A DNA stretch of 23,258 nt from an uncultured Paracoccaceae bacterium (GTDB lineage Bacteria > Pseudomonadota > Alphaproteobacteria > Rhodobacterales > Rhodobacteraceae): NCBI GenBank assembly GCA_937952085.1, contig CALFYQ010000453.1, positions 1 to 23,258 of the forward strand, in the 5' to 3' direction. A program made the translations under genes and the position numbers. This document shows, piece by piece, positions 1 to 7,287 of the stretch (within the stretch, counting starts at the first letter, position 1; each line of letters begins with the position of its first letter). The notes under the pieces are model-generated. The model saw only the letters and a program-made list of their open reading frames with translations. It was not told the origin of the DNA and ran no database searches.

Positions 1-84
1 GGCATCAGGGGCACTCGGATCGGTTACGTACCGGCGGAGCGATAGCCGAGCCGGCCGGACGGTTCAGCAGTCGCCGGCCCGGAG

Positions 85-102
85 CGGCGCCGGGAGGCGC
101 CG
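85..102 (-). terminator. GC hairpin directly after the DUF3576 gene
   Basis: A perfect 7-bp stem (CGGCGCC at 85-91, GGCGCCG at 96-102) with a 4-nt loop begins one base past the DUF3576 stop codon. No T-run follows on the minus strand, so it could be a weak or Rho-assisted terminator or simply an mRNA 3'-end stabiliser. Confidence 0.3.
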
Positions 103-624
103 TCAGCTCGCCTCGCGCTCGCCGAGCTTGATCTGCCGGGCCCGCAGAAGGATCGCGTCCTCGAGCTTGCGCGCCGTCTCGCCGGAAACCGGCGCCGTCA
201 CCCAGGCGCCCGCCGGATCCCGCACCTCGCGATAGACCGCGACCTGCAACGCCCGCGCCGCAAGCTCCGGGCTCTTCACATAGGCCGTCACCTTGAAGCG
301 TTCGTTCGGCGCGTCGGGCGAGGCCGCCCAATCGGTCGCGATCACGCCGGTGAAGGGGTCCGTCGAGGCGAGTGGGAGATAGGACAGGGTGTCGAGCGAA
401 GCGCGCCAGAGGTAGCGGTTCACCGGGGTGAGCCCGCCGGCCCCGCCGGCGCCCTCGTCGAGATCGAGAAGATCCGTGATCCGCGAATTCTCGTAATTGC
501 CCGCCGCGCCGCCGCCGCTGTTGCGCGGATCCTCGCGCGGCTCCGACGGCTTCCCGCCGCACCCCGCCAAGAGCGCCGCCACGGCGAGCGCCGCGGCCGC
601 AGCCAGACGATGAGATCCCGCCAT
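103..624 (-). CDS. DUF3576 family outer-membrane-type lipoprotein
   Basis: The 173-aa product starts with a lipoprotein signal peptide: a short basic start, an Ala/Leu-rich hydrophobic stretch and a lipobox LLAGC with the lipidated Cys at residue 22. A Gly/Pro/Glu-rich linker follows, then a folded domain containing NRYLWRASLDTLSYLPLASTD and, later, WVTAPVSGETARKLEDAILLRARQ. These are the pattern of the DUF3576 family found across Rhodobacterales and other alphaproteobacteria. I chose ATG 624 because a GGGAG Shine-Dalgarno lies 6 nt upstream and the lipoprotein signal begins there. The longer reading back to 747 adds a peptide with no secretion character. The function of the family is not known. 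It is transcribed away from the porins, and the region between holds the porin control signals. Confidence 0.8.
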   Translation of the reverse strand: MAGSHRLAAAAALAVAALLAGCGGKPSEPREDPRNSGGGAAGNYENSRITDLLDLDEGAGGAGGLTPVNRYLWRASLDTLSYLPLASTDPFTGVIATDWAASPDAPNERFKVTAYVKSPELAARALQVAVYREVRDPAGAWVTAPVSGETARKLEDAILLRARQIKLGEREAS

Positions 625-758
625 GCGCAGCTCCCCGTTCGAACGCGCGATCACTAATCCGAAGCCTGCTGCGGAGTAAAGTCGCCGTGGCGCGACTCCG
701 CTCTGTTGCGAAAAAAACACGCATGTGCCCGGCGCGTCGAACCGCAAAGCGATCCTGC

Positions 759-787
759 TTGACCGGGCGGGGCCGCTTGGATGAAAC
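759..787 (+). promoter_or_regulatory. Possible promoter of the first porin
   Basis: TTGACC (759-764) is followed after 17 nt by TGAAAC (782-787), a poor -10. The same TTGACCG hexamer-plus-G recurs at 2009-2015, 88 nt before the second porin's ATG, compared with 104 nt here. That shared placement is the main reason to list it. A 5-bp inverted repeat, ATAAG-CGC-CTTAT (834-846), sits just upstream of the ribosome binding site. It may shape the leader or bind a regulator. Confidence 0.25.
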
Positions 788-862
788 GATGCTCACTCAA
801 CGGGGCGCTCAGGCGTCTTCTGGATGGGGCGTGATAAGCGCCTTATGAACTGAGAGGGACAA

Positions 863-1834
863 ATGAAGAAGATTCTCCTTGCGACCTCGGCGCTCGTCGC
901 CGGCGGCTTCGCCACCACCGCCGCCGCGGCCGAGTGGGAGACGGGCGTCTCCGGCTACTACTTCCTCGGTGTTGGCGTTACGGACTCCAACGCGCAGGAC
1001 GGCATCGGCGTCCTTCGTGATGGTGAGGTCCATGTCAACGGCCGCCTGACCGCCGACAACGGCCTGACCTTCCGCGCCCGCGTCGAGCTCGAGTCGTTCA
1101 CCTCGGGCGACCAGATCGACGAGAACTGGGGCTCGGTCTCCGGCTCCTTCGGCACCCTGATGATCGGCTCGAACGACACCGTCGTCTACGAGAACCTCTC
1201 CGGCATCGGCATCGTCTACGCCCCGGGCGCTCGTATCGGCTACGCGGACAGCTTCGCGCTGACCACCGCGGCCGGCGTGTCCTTCTCGCCGTTCCCGGGC
1301 ATCGCGTCCGACCAGATCGGCATCCACTACACCTCGCCGGACTTCTACGGCTTCAAGGTGTTCGGCTCCTACCACCCGTCCTCGACGACGGACGGCGGCG
1401 CGGACACGAACAACCCGGTCTTCGACTCGGGCTCCGAGATCTGGGACATCGGCGCGTCCTACACGGGCGACTTCGGCGACTTCTCCCTCGGCCTCGGCGC
1501 GGGTTACTCCGACATCGAGGGCGTCTCGGGCGAGCAGCTCTCCTTCGCGGCCAACGTCGGCTTCAAGGGCTTCACCCTCGCGGGCTTCTACGAGGATGAG
1601 TTCGCCGGCTCCGAGTTCGGCATCGGCGCGCAGTACACCACCGGCCCGTGGACGATCGCCGGCGGCTACGCCCACGGCTCGAACAGCGCGACCAACAACG
1701 ACATCGCGTCGGCGTGGGTCACCTACACGGCGGCTCCGGGCGTGCTCTTCACGGTCGGCGTCGAGTATGCCGACGACGACACGACCAACAACGAGGACTT
1801 CGGCGGCCTGGCGTACATGACGCTGCGCTTCTGA
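863..1834 (+). CDS. Rhodobacter-type outer-membrane porin (first of tandem pair)
   Basis: The 323-aa precursor has a clear Sec signal peptide (MKKILL, then a hydrophobic stretch), likely cleaved after about residue 22 before AEWETG. The rest is Gly/aromatic-rich, alternating beta-strand sequence typical of a 16-strand general porin. It ends in LAYMTLRF, with the C-terminal Phe that marks outer-membrane beta-barrels for the BAM machinery. Acidic stretches such as DSNAQDG and SGDQIDENWG fit loop regions. AGAGGGA precedes ATG 863. Codon choice is very uniform (TCC, GGC, AAC, GAC), more so than in the neighbouring porin, which suggests very high expression. It is followed by a strong intrinsic terminator, so it is probably a single-gene transcript. 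It likely allows passive entry of small hydrophilic solutes across the outer membrane. Confidence 0.9.
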   Translation: MKKILLATSALVAGGFATTAAAAEWETGVSGYYFLGVGVTDSNAQDGIGVLRDGEVHVNGRLTADNGLTFRARVELESFTSGDQIDENWGSVSGSFGTLMIGSNDTVVYENLSGIGIVYAPGARIGYADSFALTTAAGVSFSPFPGIASDQIGIHYTSPDFYGFKVFGSYHPSSTTDGGADTNNPVFDSGSEIWDIGASYTGDFGDFSLGLGAGYSDIEGVSGEQLSFAANVGFKGFTLAGFYEDEFAGSEFGIGAQYTTGPWTIAGGYAHGSNSATNNDIASAWVTYTAAPGVLFTVGVEYADDDTTNNEDFGGLAYMTLRF

Positions 1835-1856
1835 TCCTGGGGTCAGTGACTGCGGA

Positions 1857-1885
1857 GGGGCGAGCTTCGGCTCGCCCCTTTCGTT
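1857..1885 (+). terminator. Intrinsic terminator of porin 1
   Basis: A perfect 9-bp stem (GGGGCGAGC at 1857-1865, GCTCGCCCC at 1870-1878) is closed by a UUCG tetraloop and followed by TTTCGTTTGTCT. It starts 22 nt after the porin stop codon. Stem, loop and tail recur almost unchanged behind the second porin. Confidence 0.85.
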
Positions 1886-2008
1886 TGTCTATCTTTGGGT
1901 CATGGGCGGTCCTGAATTGCATCGACAGTTGAAGAGCCCAAAAACAGGGCAAAGCCGCTGCGTTTTTCATCAGACAAAATAAAGTTGTTGCACCTGCTAA
2001 CATTCCCT

Positions 2009-2037
2009 TTGACCGCGCCGCGCGGCGACGTTTCTCT
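2009..2037 (+). promoter_or_regulatory. Possible promoter region of the second porin
   Basis: TTGACC (2009-2014) lies 88 nt upstream of the second porin's ATG, in the 3' part of a 262-bp inter-porin spacer. The stretch at about 1895-2010 is clearly more AT-rich than its surroundings. No good -10 is visible at 17 nt (TTCTCT), so only the -35-like element and the local AT-richness support it. Confidence 0.2.
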
Positions 2038-2096
2038 GCCACGGGGATGACCCCTGGCGCGACGGATTAGCCGCGGCGCCTTCCAGCGAGGGATCA

Positions 2097-3062
2097 ATGA
2101 AGCGCATTCTTATGTGCGGGTCGGTGCTCGTCGCCGCCGGTTTCGTTCTGCCGTCTCATGCGGCGGAGTGGGAGACCGGGGTTTCCGGTTTCTACTTTCT
2201 CGGCGTCGGCGTAACCGACTCCAACGCGCAGGACGGGGTCGGCGTCATGCGCGACGGCGAGGTTCACGTGAACGGTCGCCTCGTGGTCGATAACGGCCTC
2301 ACCTTCTCGGCGCGCGTCGAGCTCGAAGCCTTCACCTCGGGCGACCAGATCGACGAGAACTGGGGCCGCGTCTCCGGCGCCTTCGGCACGATCGAGATCG
2401 GCGGCGACGCCTCCGTCGGCTACGAGCAGGTCTCCGGCGTCGGCACGGTCTACGCGCCGGGCGGCCGCATCGGCTATGCCGACGCCAACCCGCTCACCGC
2501 GGCCGCGACCGTCTCCGAATCCGCCTTCATCGGCTTCGCGACGGACGCCATCGGCATCCACTACTTCTCGCCGGATTTCTACGGCTTCCAGGTCTTCGGC
2601 AGCTACATCCCGAGCGCCGCGACCGACGGCGCCGCCGACACCAACAACCCCGCTTTCGACGGTGGCGACGAAGTCTGGTCGGTGGCGGCCGTCTTCACTC
2701 ATGATTTCGAAGCGCTCTCCTTCGGAATCGGCGCCCACTACACCGACCAGGAAGGCGTCTCCGGCGAGCAGATCGGCGTCGGCGCGAATATCGGCTACAT
2801 GGGCTTCACCCTCGCCGGCTTCTACGAGGACGATTTCGCCGGCGACGAGTTCGGCATCGGCGCCCAGTACGAGACCGGCCCTTGGGCCATCGGCGGCGGC
2901 TATTCGGACTCCAACCAGCTCGACAACAAGATCGCTTCGGGTTGGGTAACCTATCAGGCCGCGCCGGGCGTGAGCTTCACCGTCGGCCTCGAATGGGCGA
3001 AGGACGAGCCGACAAACCAGGAAGATTTCGGCGGTCTCGCCTACATGTCGCTCTTCTTCTGA
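2097..3062 (+). CDS. Rhodobacter-type outer-membrane porin (second of tandem pair)
   Basis: The 321-aa precursor has a signal peptide ending near SHA before AEWETG, and a beta-barrel sequence ending in a C-terminal Phe (LAYMSLFF). By eye it is about two-thirds identical to the first porin over its whole length. Blocks such as FLGVGVTDSNAQDG, FTSGDQIDENWG and GFTLAGFYED are shared, while the presumed loops around residues 100-150 and 240-260 diverge. This is a tandem duplication with divergence, presumably giving different pore or loop properties. GAGGGA precedes ATG 2097. Codon use is less extreme than in the first copy, so expression may be lower or condition-dependent. A terminator homologous to that of the first porin follows. 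Confidence 0.9.
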   Translation: MKRILMCGSVLVAAGFVLPSHAAEWETGVSGFYFLGVGVTDSNAQDGVGVMRDGEVHVNGRLVVDNGLTFSARVELEAFTSGDQIDENWGRVSGAFGTIEIGGDASVGYEQVSGVGTVYAPGGRIGYADANPLTAAATVSESAFIGFATDAIGIHYFSPDFYGFQVFGSYIPSAATDGAADTNNPAFDGGDEVWSVAAVFTHDFEALSFGIGAHYTDQEGVSGEQIGVGANIGYMGFTLAGFYEDDFAGDEFGIGAQYETGPWAIGGGYSDSNQLDNKIASGWVTYQAAPGVSFTVGLEWAKDEPTNQEDFGGLAYMSLFF

Positions 3063-3085
3063 GCCTGCCGGCCATTGGCGGCACC

Positions 3086-3115
3086 GGGGCGGGCTTCGGC
3101 TCGCCCCTTCCGTTT
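3086..3115 (+). terminator. Intrinsic terminator of porin 2
   Basis: A 9-bp stem (GGGGCGGGC at 3086-3094, GCTCGCCCC at 3099-3107) with one G-U pair and a UUCG loop is followed by TTCCGTTTCC. It is nearly the same as the terminator after porin 1, which suggests it was duplicated together with the gene. Confidence 0.75.
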
Positions 3116-3142
3116 CCGCCGCCCTCGCGCTAAGCCCCGCAC

Positions 3143-3796
3143 ATGTCTCTCGCCGAGGTTCAGCAACGCATCGACGCCGCTCTTGAGGCGTCCGGCCGTT
3201 CGCCGGGCGCAGCGAAGCTCGTCGCCGTCTCGAAGGTCCAGCCGCTCGAGCGGATCACCGCCGTCCTCGAAGCCGGCCACCGGCTCTTTGGCGAAAACCG
3301 CGTGCAGGAAGCCGCCGGCAAATGGCCTTCGCTCCGGGAACGCTTCACCGGCGTCGAGCTTCATCTCCTCGGCCCGCTCCAGACCAACAAGCTCAAGGCG
3401 GCGCTCGAACTCTTCGACGCCATCCAGTCGGTCGACCGCCCGTCCCTCGCCGAGAAGCTCTCCGCCGCCGTTCAGGCCCGCGGCGCCTGCCCGAAACTGT
3501 TCGTCCAGGTGAACACGGGCGAGGAGCCGCAGAAAGCCGGCGTCCTCCCCGGCGAGGCGGACGCTTTCATCACCCGCTGCCGCGCGCTGGATCTCTCAAT
3601 CGCCGGCCTCATGGTGATCCCGCCTGTGGACGAGGAGCCGGCGCTCCACTTCGCCCTTCTCGCGAAGATCGCCGCCCGCAACGGCCTCGAAGAGCTCTCC
3701 ATGGGCATGAGCGCCGATTACGAGACCGCGGTGCGCCTCGGCGCCACCTATGTCCGCGTCGGCTCCGCCATCTTCGGCGAACGCCAGCCCGCCTGA
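3143..3796 (+). CDS. yggS: YggS/PLPBP-family pyridoxal-phosphate homeostasis protein
   Basis: The 217-aa protein has the fold-type III alanine-racemase-like N-terminal barrel of the YggS/PROSC family. The PLP lysine is Lys31 in LVAVSKVQP. FGENRVQEAAGKW follows, and the C-terminal block SMGMSADYETAVRLGATYVRVGSAIFGER holds phosphate-binding residues of the family. The family binds PLP without known catalysis and balances free B6 vitamers and amino-acid pools in the cytoplasm. ATG 3143 gives the usual family length, although only a weak ribosome binding site is visible. It is separated from the porin by a terminator. Its last 49 nt overlap the convergent L,D-transpeptidase-like gene. Confidence 0.92.
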   Translation: MSLAEVQQRIDAALEASGRSPGAAKLVAVSKVQPLERITAVLEAGHRLFGENRVQEAAGKWPSLRERFTGVELHLLGPLQTNKLKAALELFDAIQSVDRPSLAEKLSAAVQARGACPKLFVQVNTGEEPQKAGVLPGEADAFITRCRALDLSIAGLMVIPPVDEEPALHFALLAKIAARNGLEELSMGMSADYETAVRLGATYVRVGSAIFGERQPA

Positions 3797-4293
3797 ACCA
3801 CGACGCGGGACCGCGCCGTCCATCGCGCCCAGATCCATCGCAAATCCCGCCGCGCGAAGGCGATGCACCCAGCCGTCGGCCGCCGCGGCCCGCGCCAGCA
3901 ATGGACGAAGATCGCGCTCCCCGCCCCCGGAACGCCCGCCTCGTTCCAGTCGCTGAACAGCACGAGATCGTAGAGCCCGTCGCCCCGCCGCATCCGCTCG
4001 CAGGAGAAGGCGCGCGACCCGCGCCGACCGAGCCGATTGTAGAACGGGTCCGCCGGATCGTCCGACCAGATGTCTCGCGGGCCAGCTGGCGTCAGCGCCG
4101 GCCCATCCGGCCGCGCCATCCGATCCGCCCGCCACATTCCGCCGACGAGCCGCCACCGCCCGGCCGGCGTCCGCCCGTCGCCTTCCCGCTTCTCCACGGA
4201 GATCCCGCCGCGACCGATCGCGCAGGGAAACCGCCGGCCGCGAAACCACGCGCCCCAAGGCCCGACGACGAGATCGTCCGCGTCAGCGATCAC
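3748..4293 (-). CDS. L,D-transpeptidase (YkuD-like) family protein
   Basis: The product is about 181 aa. It carries the YkuD-type active-site pattern IFVH (His131) followed by PTAGCIAF (Cys143), plus REGDGRTPAGRWRL near residues 36-49, which is typical of this compact family. Known members cross-link or trim peptidoglycan, or attach lipoproteins to it, through a Cys acyl-enzyme. No signal peptide is visible, so export is uncertain, as for many alphaproteobacterial members. The start is a GTG at 4293 whose GTGA overlaps the ribA stop, which implies translational coupling. The frame continues open upstream only as an antisense shadow of ribA. The 3' end runs 49 bp into convergent yggS, and the residues after RVVVQ look like a non-conserved tail created by that overlap. 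Confidence 0.82.
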   Translation of the reverse strand: MIADADDLVVGPWGAWFRGRRFPCAIGRGGISVEKREGDGRTPAGRWRLVGGMWRADRMARPDGPALTPAGPRDIWSDDPADPFYNRLGRRGSRAFSCERMRRGDGLYDLVLFSDWNEAGVPGAGSAIFVHCWRGPRRPTAGCIAFARRDLRWIWARWTARSRVVVQAGWRSPKMAEPTRT

Positions 4294-5384
4294 AGCAGAT
4301 GGCCGCTCTTCGCCGCCTTGGTCCGGAGATAGTGGTGGTTGTGCGCCGTCTCGCCCACGCGCAGCGGCACGCGTTCGGCGACGTGCAACCCCGCCGCCTC
4401 CATCGCCGCCACCTTGCCCGGGTTGTTCGTCATGAGCCGCACCGCCGAGAAGCCCATCGCCTTCAGGATCGCGGTCCCGATCCGGAAATCCCGCTCGTCG
4501 TCCTCGAAGCCGAGCCGGTGATTGGCCTCGACCGTGTCGAACCCCTCGTCCTGCAGGAAATACGCCCGCATCTTGTTGGCGAGCCCGATCCCCCGGCCCT
4601 CCTGGTTGAGATAGAGCAGCACGCCGGCGCCCTCCGCCCCGATCTGAGCCAGAGCGGCGCGAAGCTGCGGCCCGCAATCGCATTTTAGCGAACCGATCAG
4701 ATCCCCGGTGAAACAGGCCGAATGCAGCCGGGAGAGCACGGGCGCCGCCCGATCTGGCGCGCCGATCTCGATGGCGTAGTGCTCCTCCTCCCCGCTCGCC
4801 GGCCGCCAGACCAGCACCCGCGAGTCCTCCGAAACGGTCAGCGGCACCCGCGCCGCCGAGACGAGCCGAAGGTCGATCGCGGCGCGCTCGGCCGCCGCCA
4901 GCGCCGCCTCGTCGACCAGGGTCAGCCCCGCCTCCGCCGCCTGCCGCGCCGCCTCTTCCGCCGACATCGGCGCCGCGAGCACCGAAGGGAGGAGCCGCGC
5001 CGACTTGGCGAGCTTCAACGCCATCCGGTGCGGCGCCGCCGAGCCGTCGCGCCGCGCCCCGAACGGGCCGATCAACGGCCGCGTCAACGCCAGCGCCGGG
5101 TCCGCCGCCGCGGAGGCCGTCTCGAGTCCCATCTCCGGCTCGAAGATCAGCCGCGCCAGATCCCCGTCATAGGCCCGCGCCTTCAGCGTCTCCGCCCGGC
5201 GCCGCGTGATCGTCAGGTCGAGCGGCCTGCCGAGCGCGCGGAACTCCGTCAGCCGCTCCGGGCTCAACGCCTCCACCGCCGCGGCCACCGCCCCCGCCTC
5301 TCCGGAGACGACCGCCACCGGCGCGCCGATGCGAAGATCGCCCCGCGCGCGGGCGACGACCTCCTCGGGCGAGAGCGTGAACAT
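4290..5384 (-). CDS. ribA: GTP cyclohydrolase II
   Basis: The 364-aa protein would convert GTP to 2,5-diamino-6-(ribosylamino)pyrimidinone 5'-phosphate, formate and pyrophosphate, the first step of riboflavin synthesis. The catalytic domain (about 178-364) has the zinc ligands Cys224, Cys235 and Cys237 in SACFTGDLIGSLKCDCG. It also has the GTP-binding loop NQEGRGIGL (260-268) and TNNPGK (319-324). Residues 1-175 form the degenerate extension seen in alphaproteobacterial RibA. They lack a recognisable DHBP-synthase active site, so I call it monofunctional. ATG 5384 has only a weak AAAGG ribosome binding site. It is the first gene of a two-gene minus-strand unit with the transpeptidase-like gene. 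Confidence 0.93.
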   Translation of the reverse strand: MFTLSPEEVVARARGDLRIGAPVAVVSGEAGAVAAAVEALSPERLTEFRALGRPLDLTITRRRAETLKARAYDGDLARLIFEPEMGLETASAAADPALALTRPLIGPFGARRDGSAAPHRMALKLAKSARLLPSVLAAPMSAEEAARQAAEAGLTLVDEAALAAAERAAIDLRLVSAARVPLTVSEDSRVLVWRPASGEEEHYAIEIGAPDRAAPVLSRLHSACFTGDLIGSLKCDCGPQLRAALAQIGAEGAGVLLYLNQEGRGIGLANKMRAYFLQDEGFDTVEANHRLGFEDDERDFRIGTAILKAMGFSAVRLMTNNPGKVAAMEAAGLHVAERVPLRVGETAHNHHYLRTKAAKSGHLL

Positions 5385-5413
5385 CGGGGTGGGCCTTTCG
5401 CTGTCCGCGGCTT

Positions 5414-5442
5414 TATATCCGACCGGCGGCGCGCTGAAACAA
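5414..5442 (-). promoter_or_regulatory. Candidate ribA promoter
   Basis: On the minus strand, TTGTTT (5442-5437) is followed after 17 nt by GATATA (5419-5414), with TATAAA overlapping it at 5417-5412. This is the only AT-rich patch in the 161-bp divergent space between ribA and the response regulator. It would start transcription about 20 nt before the ribA ATG. I see no FMN riboswitch here. Confidence 0.4.
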
Positions 5443-5545
5443 TCCCGTCTCCCGGCCCACGCCTCCGTGATGGCGCGCGACCGGCTCTTGCCGCGGGCCG
5501 CGGCGGAACCAAGATCGGCCCGGCGACCTGAAGGAGGAAGAGCCT

Positions 5546-6232
5546 GTGACGGCGCTGAAGAAGATCCTGCTCATCGACGACGACCCCGATCTTCGGGAGG
5601 CACTCGCCGACCAGCTCGTGCTCACCGAGGAATTCGACGTCTTCGAGGCGGAGACGGGCGCCCACGGCGTCGCCCGCGCCAAGGCGCAGCTCCATGACCT
5701 CGTCATTCTCGATGTCGGCCTGCCCGACATGGATGGCCGCGAGGTCTGCCGCCTCCTTCGCAAGGCCGGCGTCCGCTGCCCCATCGTCATGCTCACCGGC
5801 CATGACAGCGACGCCGACACGATCCTCGGCCTCGAATCCGGCGCCAACGACTACATCGCCAAGCCCTTCAAGTTCCCGGTCCTCCTCGCCCGGCTTCGCG
5901 CGCAACTCCGCCAGCATGAGCAGTCCGAGGACGCGATCCTCACCATCGGCCCCTACACGTTCCGCCCCGGCGTGAAGATGCTGACCGACGGAGAAGGCAA
6001 GAAGATCCGCCTCACGGAGAAAGAGACCAACATCCTCAAGTTCCTCTACCGCGCCGCCGACCAGGTCGTGGCGCGGGATGTGCTGCTGCACGAGGTCTGG
6101 GGCTACAACGCCGGCGTCACCACCCACACGCTGGAGACGCACATCTACCGCCTCCGCCAGAAGATCGAGCCGGACCCGTCCAACGCCCGCCTCCTCGTCA
6201 CCGAGAGCGGCGGCTACCGGCTTGCGCCGTGA
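5546..6232 (+). CDS. OmpR/PhoB-type DNA-binding response regulator
   Basis: The 228-aa protein has a receiver domain (about 5-120) with acidic residues Asp11-Asp13, phosphoacceptor Asp56 in VILDVGLPDMDG, Thr84 and Lys106 (AKPF). A winged-helix DNA-binding domain (about 130-228) contains LTEKETNILKFLYRA and the recognition region THTLETHIYRLRQKIE. It should bind DNA as a phosphorylation-dependent dimer. No histidine kinase is nearby, so it is an orphan within the window and its signal is unknown. The start is GTG 5546, preceded by a strong AGGAGG at 8 nt. The gene is divergent from ribA. Confidence 0.92.
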   Translation: MTALKKILLIDDDPDLREALADQLVLTEEFDVFEAETGAHGVARAKAQLHDLVILDVGLPDMDGREVCRLLRKAGVRCPIVMLTGHDSDADTILGLESGANDYIAKPFKFPVLLARLRAQLRQHEQSEDAILTIGPYTFRPGVKMLTDGEGKKIRLTEKETNILKFLYRAADQVVARDVLLHEVWGYNAGVTTHTLETHIYRLRQKIEPDPSNARLLVTESGGYRLAP

Positions 6233-6316
6233 CGCTACTCCGGCGATGACGGCCTTGTGATCCGCCGCACCCCCTTGCGCCCCGCAGGCCCGTCTCCCAC
6301 CTGACTTGAAGGCGGC

Positions 6317-6388
6317 AGGCGTCGTCTCGACGCCTCGACCGCGGCTCCGGCCTGACCCTCGGCGCCGGAGCGCCTCCGAATGAGGCGC
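6317..6388 (+). other. Two inverted repeats in the gap before xthA
   Basis: The 256-bp gap at 6233-6488 has no credible gene. It holds an 8-bp perfect stem with a 3-nt loop (6317-6324 / 6328-6335). A 7-bp stem with a 5-nt loop (GCGCCTC 6370-6376 / GAGGCGC 6382-6388) follows. Neither has a T-run. They could be the 3' end of the response-regulator mRNA or leader structures of the exonuclease gene. Confidence 0.35.
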
Positions 6389-6488
6389 GCGCTCGGCGGC
6401 CCCCCTCCCGCCGGGCGCGTTTCTCTCCCACGGCGTCTTGGAATCCACGCCCGCCTCGGCCAGTCTCCGCGCCGCCGGAGGAGGTCCC

Positions 6489-7280
6489 ATGCCCGTCACC
6501 ATCTGCACCTGGAACATCAACTCCTTCCGCCTGCGCGAAGGGCTCGTGCTGAAGCTTCTCGCGGAAGACCGGCCGGACATTCTCTGTCTTCAGGAGACCA
6601 AGTCCCCGGTCGACAAGCTGCCGCTCGCCGAGGCCGCCGCGCTCGGCTACGGCCATGCGCTCGCCCGCGGAGACAAGGGCTACAACGGCGTCCTCATCCT
6701 CTCCCGCCTTCCGATCGACGCCGTCGATCCGCAAAATTTCGGCGGCAAGGGCGACGCCCGTCACGTCGTTGGGCGGCTTAAATCCGGCGTCGAGATCCAC
6801 AACGTCTATCTTCCCGCCGGCGGCGACATCCCGGATGTCGCGCTGAACGAGAAGTTCGACCACAAGCTCCGCTTCACCGACGATCTCGCCCGTTGGGGCG
6901 AGGCGCGGAAGGGCCCGGCCATCCTCGTCGGCGATCTCAACATCGCCCCCCGCGAGGATGACGTCTGGTCCCACAAGCAGCTTCTTAAGGTCGTCAGCCA
7001 CACGCCGGTCGAGGTCGAGGCCTTCGAGCGCGCCCGCGCCGCCGGCGGCTGGGTGGATGTGACGCGGAACGACCTGCCGGAAGGCCTGCTCTATTCCTGG
7101 TGGTCCTACCGCTCGCCGGACTGGAGCGCCGCCGACAAGGGCCGACGGCTCGACCACATATGGTCGACGCCCGAAATCGCCCCCGCGCCCGGCGCCGGCG
7201 GCTCCCGCATCCGCCGCGACGTGCGCGGCTGGGAGCGGGGCTCGGACCACGCCCCGGTCTTCGCGACCTTCGACATCTGA
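6489..7280 (+). CDS. xthA: Exodeoxyribonuclease III (AP endonuclease)
   Basis: The 263-aa member of the exonuclease/endonuclease/phosphatase superfamily would cut DNA 5' to abasic sites and remove 3' blocks in base-excision repair. Visible motifs are TWNINSFR at the N-terminus, the metal-binding Glu36 in LCLQETK, YNGVLILSR, GDLNIAPREDDVW with the catalytic Asp/Asn, and the terminal GSDHAPV with the catalytic Asp-His. ATG 6489 is chosen over the in-frame TTG at 6438 because a GGAGGAGG Shine-Dalgarno lies 3-4 nt upstream and the conserved sequence starts immediately. It lies 7 nt ahead of the crotonase gene, so the two are probably co-transcribed. Confidence 0.93.
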   Translation: MPVTICTWNINSFRLREGLVLKLLAEDRPDILCLQETKSPVDKLPLAEAAALGYGHALARGDKGYNGVLILSRLPIDAVDPQNFGGKGDARHVVGRLKSGVEIHNVYLPAGGDIPDVALNEKFDHKLRFTDDLARWGEARKGPAILVGDLNIAPREDDVWSHKQLLKVVSHTPVEVEAFERARAAGGWVDVTRNDLPEGLLYSWWSYRSPDWSAADKGRRLDHIWSTPEIAPAPGAGGSRIRRDVRGWERGSDHAPVFATFDI

Positions 7281-7287
7281 GGCCCCG

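Noticed and set aside
625..747. N-terminal extension of the DUF3576 protein to an upstream ATG
   Set aside because: It would bury the lipoprotein signal peptide 41 residues inside the protein, and ATG 624 has a better ribosome binding site.
5..796. 263-codon minus-strand frame overlapping the DUF3576 gene
   Set aside because: It is Arg/Gly-rich with no motif. The overlapping frame has a lipoprotein signal, ribosome binding site and family pattern.
1835..2096. Small gene or RNA in the AT-richer inter-porin spacer
   Set aside because: No ORF with a start signal and no closed structure beyond the terminator of porin 1. It most likely holds the leader and promoter of porin 2.
5385..5545. FMN riboswitch upstream of ribA
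   Set aside because: The 161-bp divergent region lacks the conserved RFN-element blocks and is too short for a full element plus an expression platform.
6438..6488. Earlier in-frame TTG start for exonuclease III
   Set aside because: The family starts at MPVTICTWN and ATG 6489 has a strong GGAGGAGG. The extra residues are not family-like.
5264..6580. Long minus-strand open frames opposite the response regulator and similar long antisense frames (for example 10699-12579, 14008-15729, 21888-23204)
   Set aside because: They are Arg/Gly/Glu-rich antisense readings typical of GC-rich genomes, without family motifs, and lie opposite clearly identified genes.
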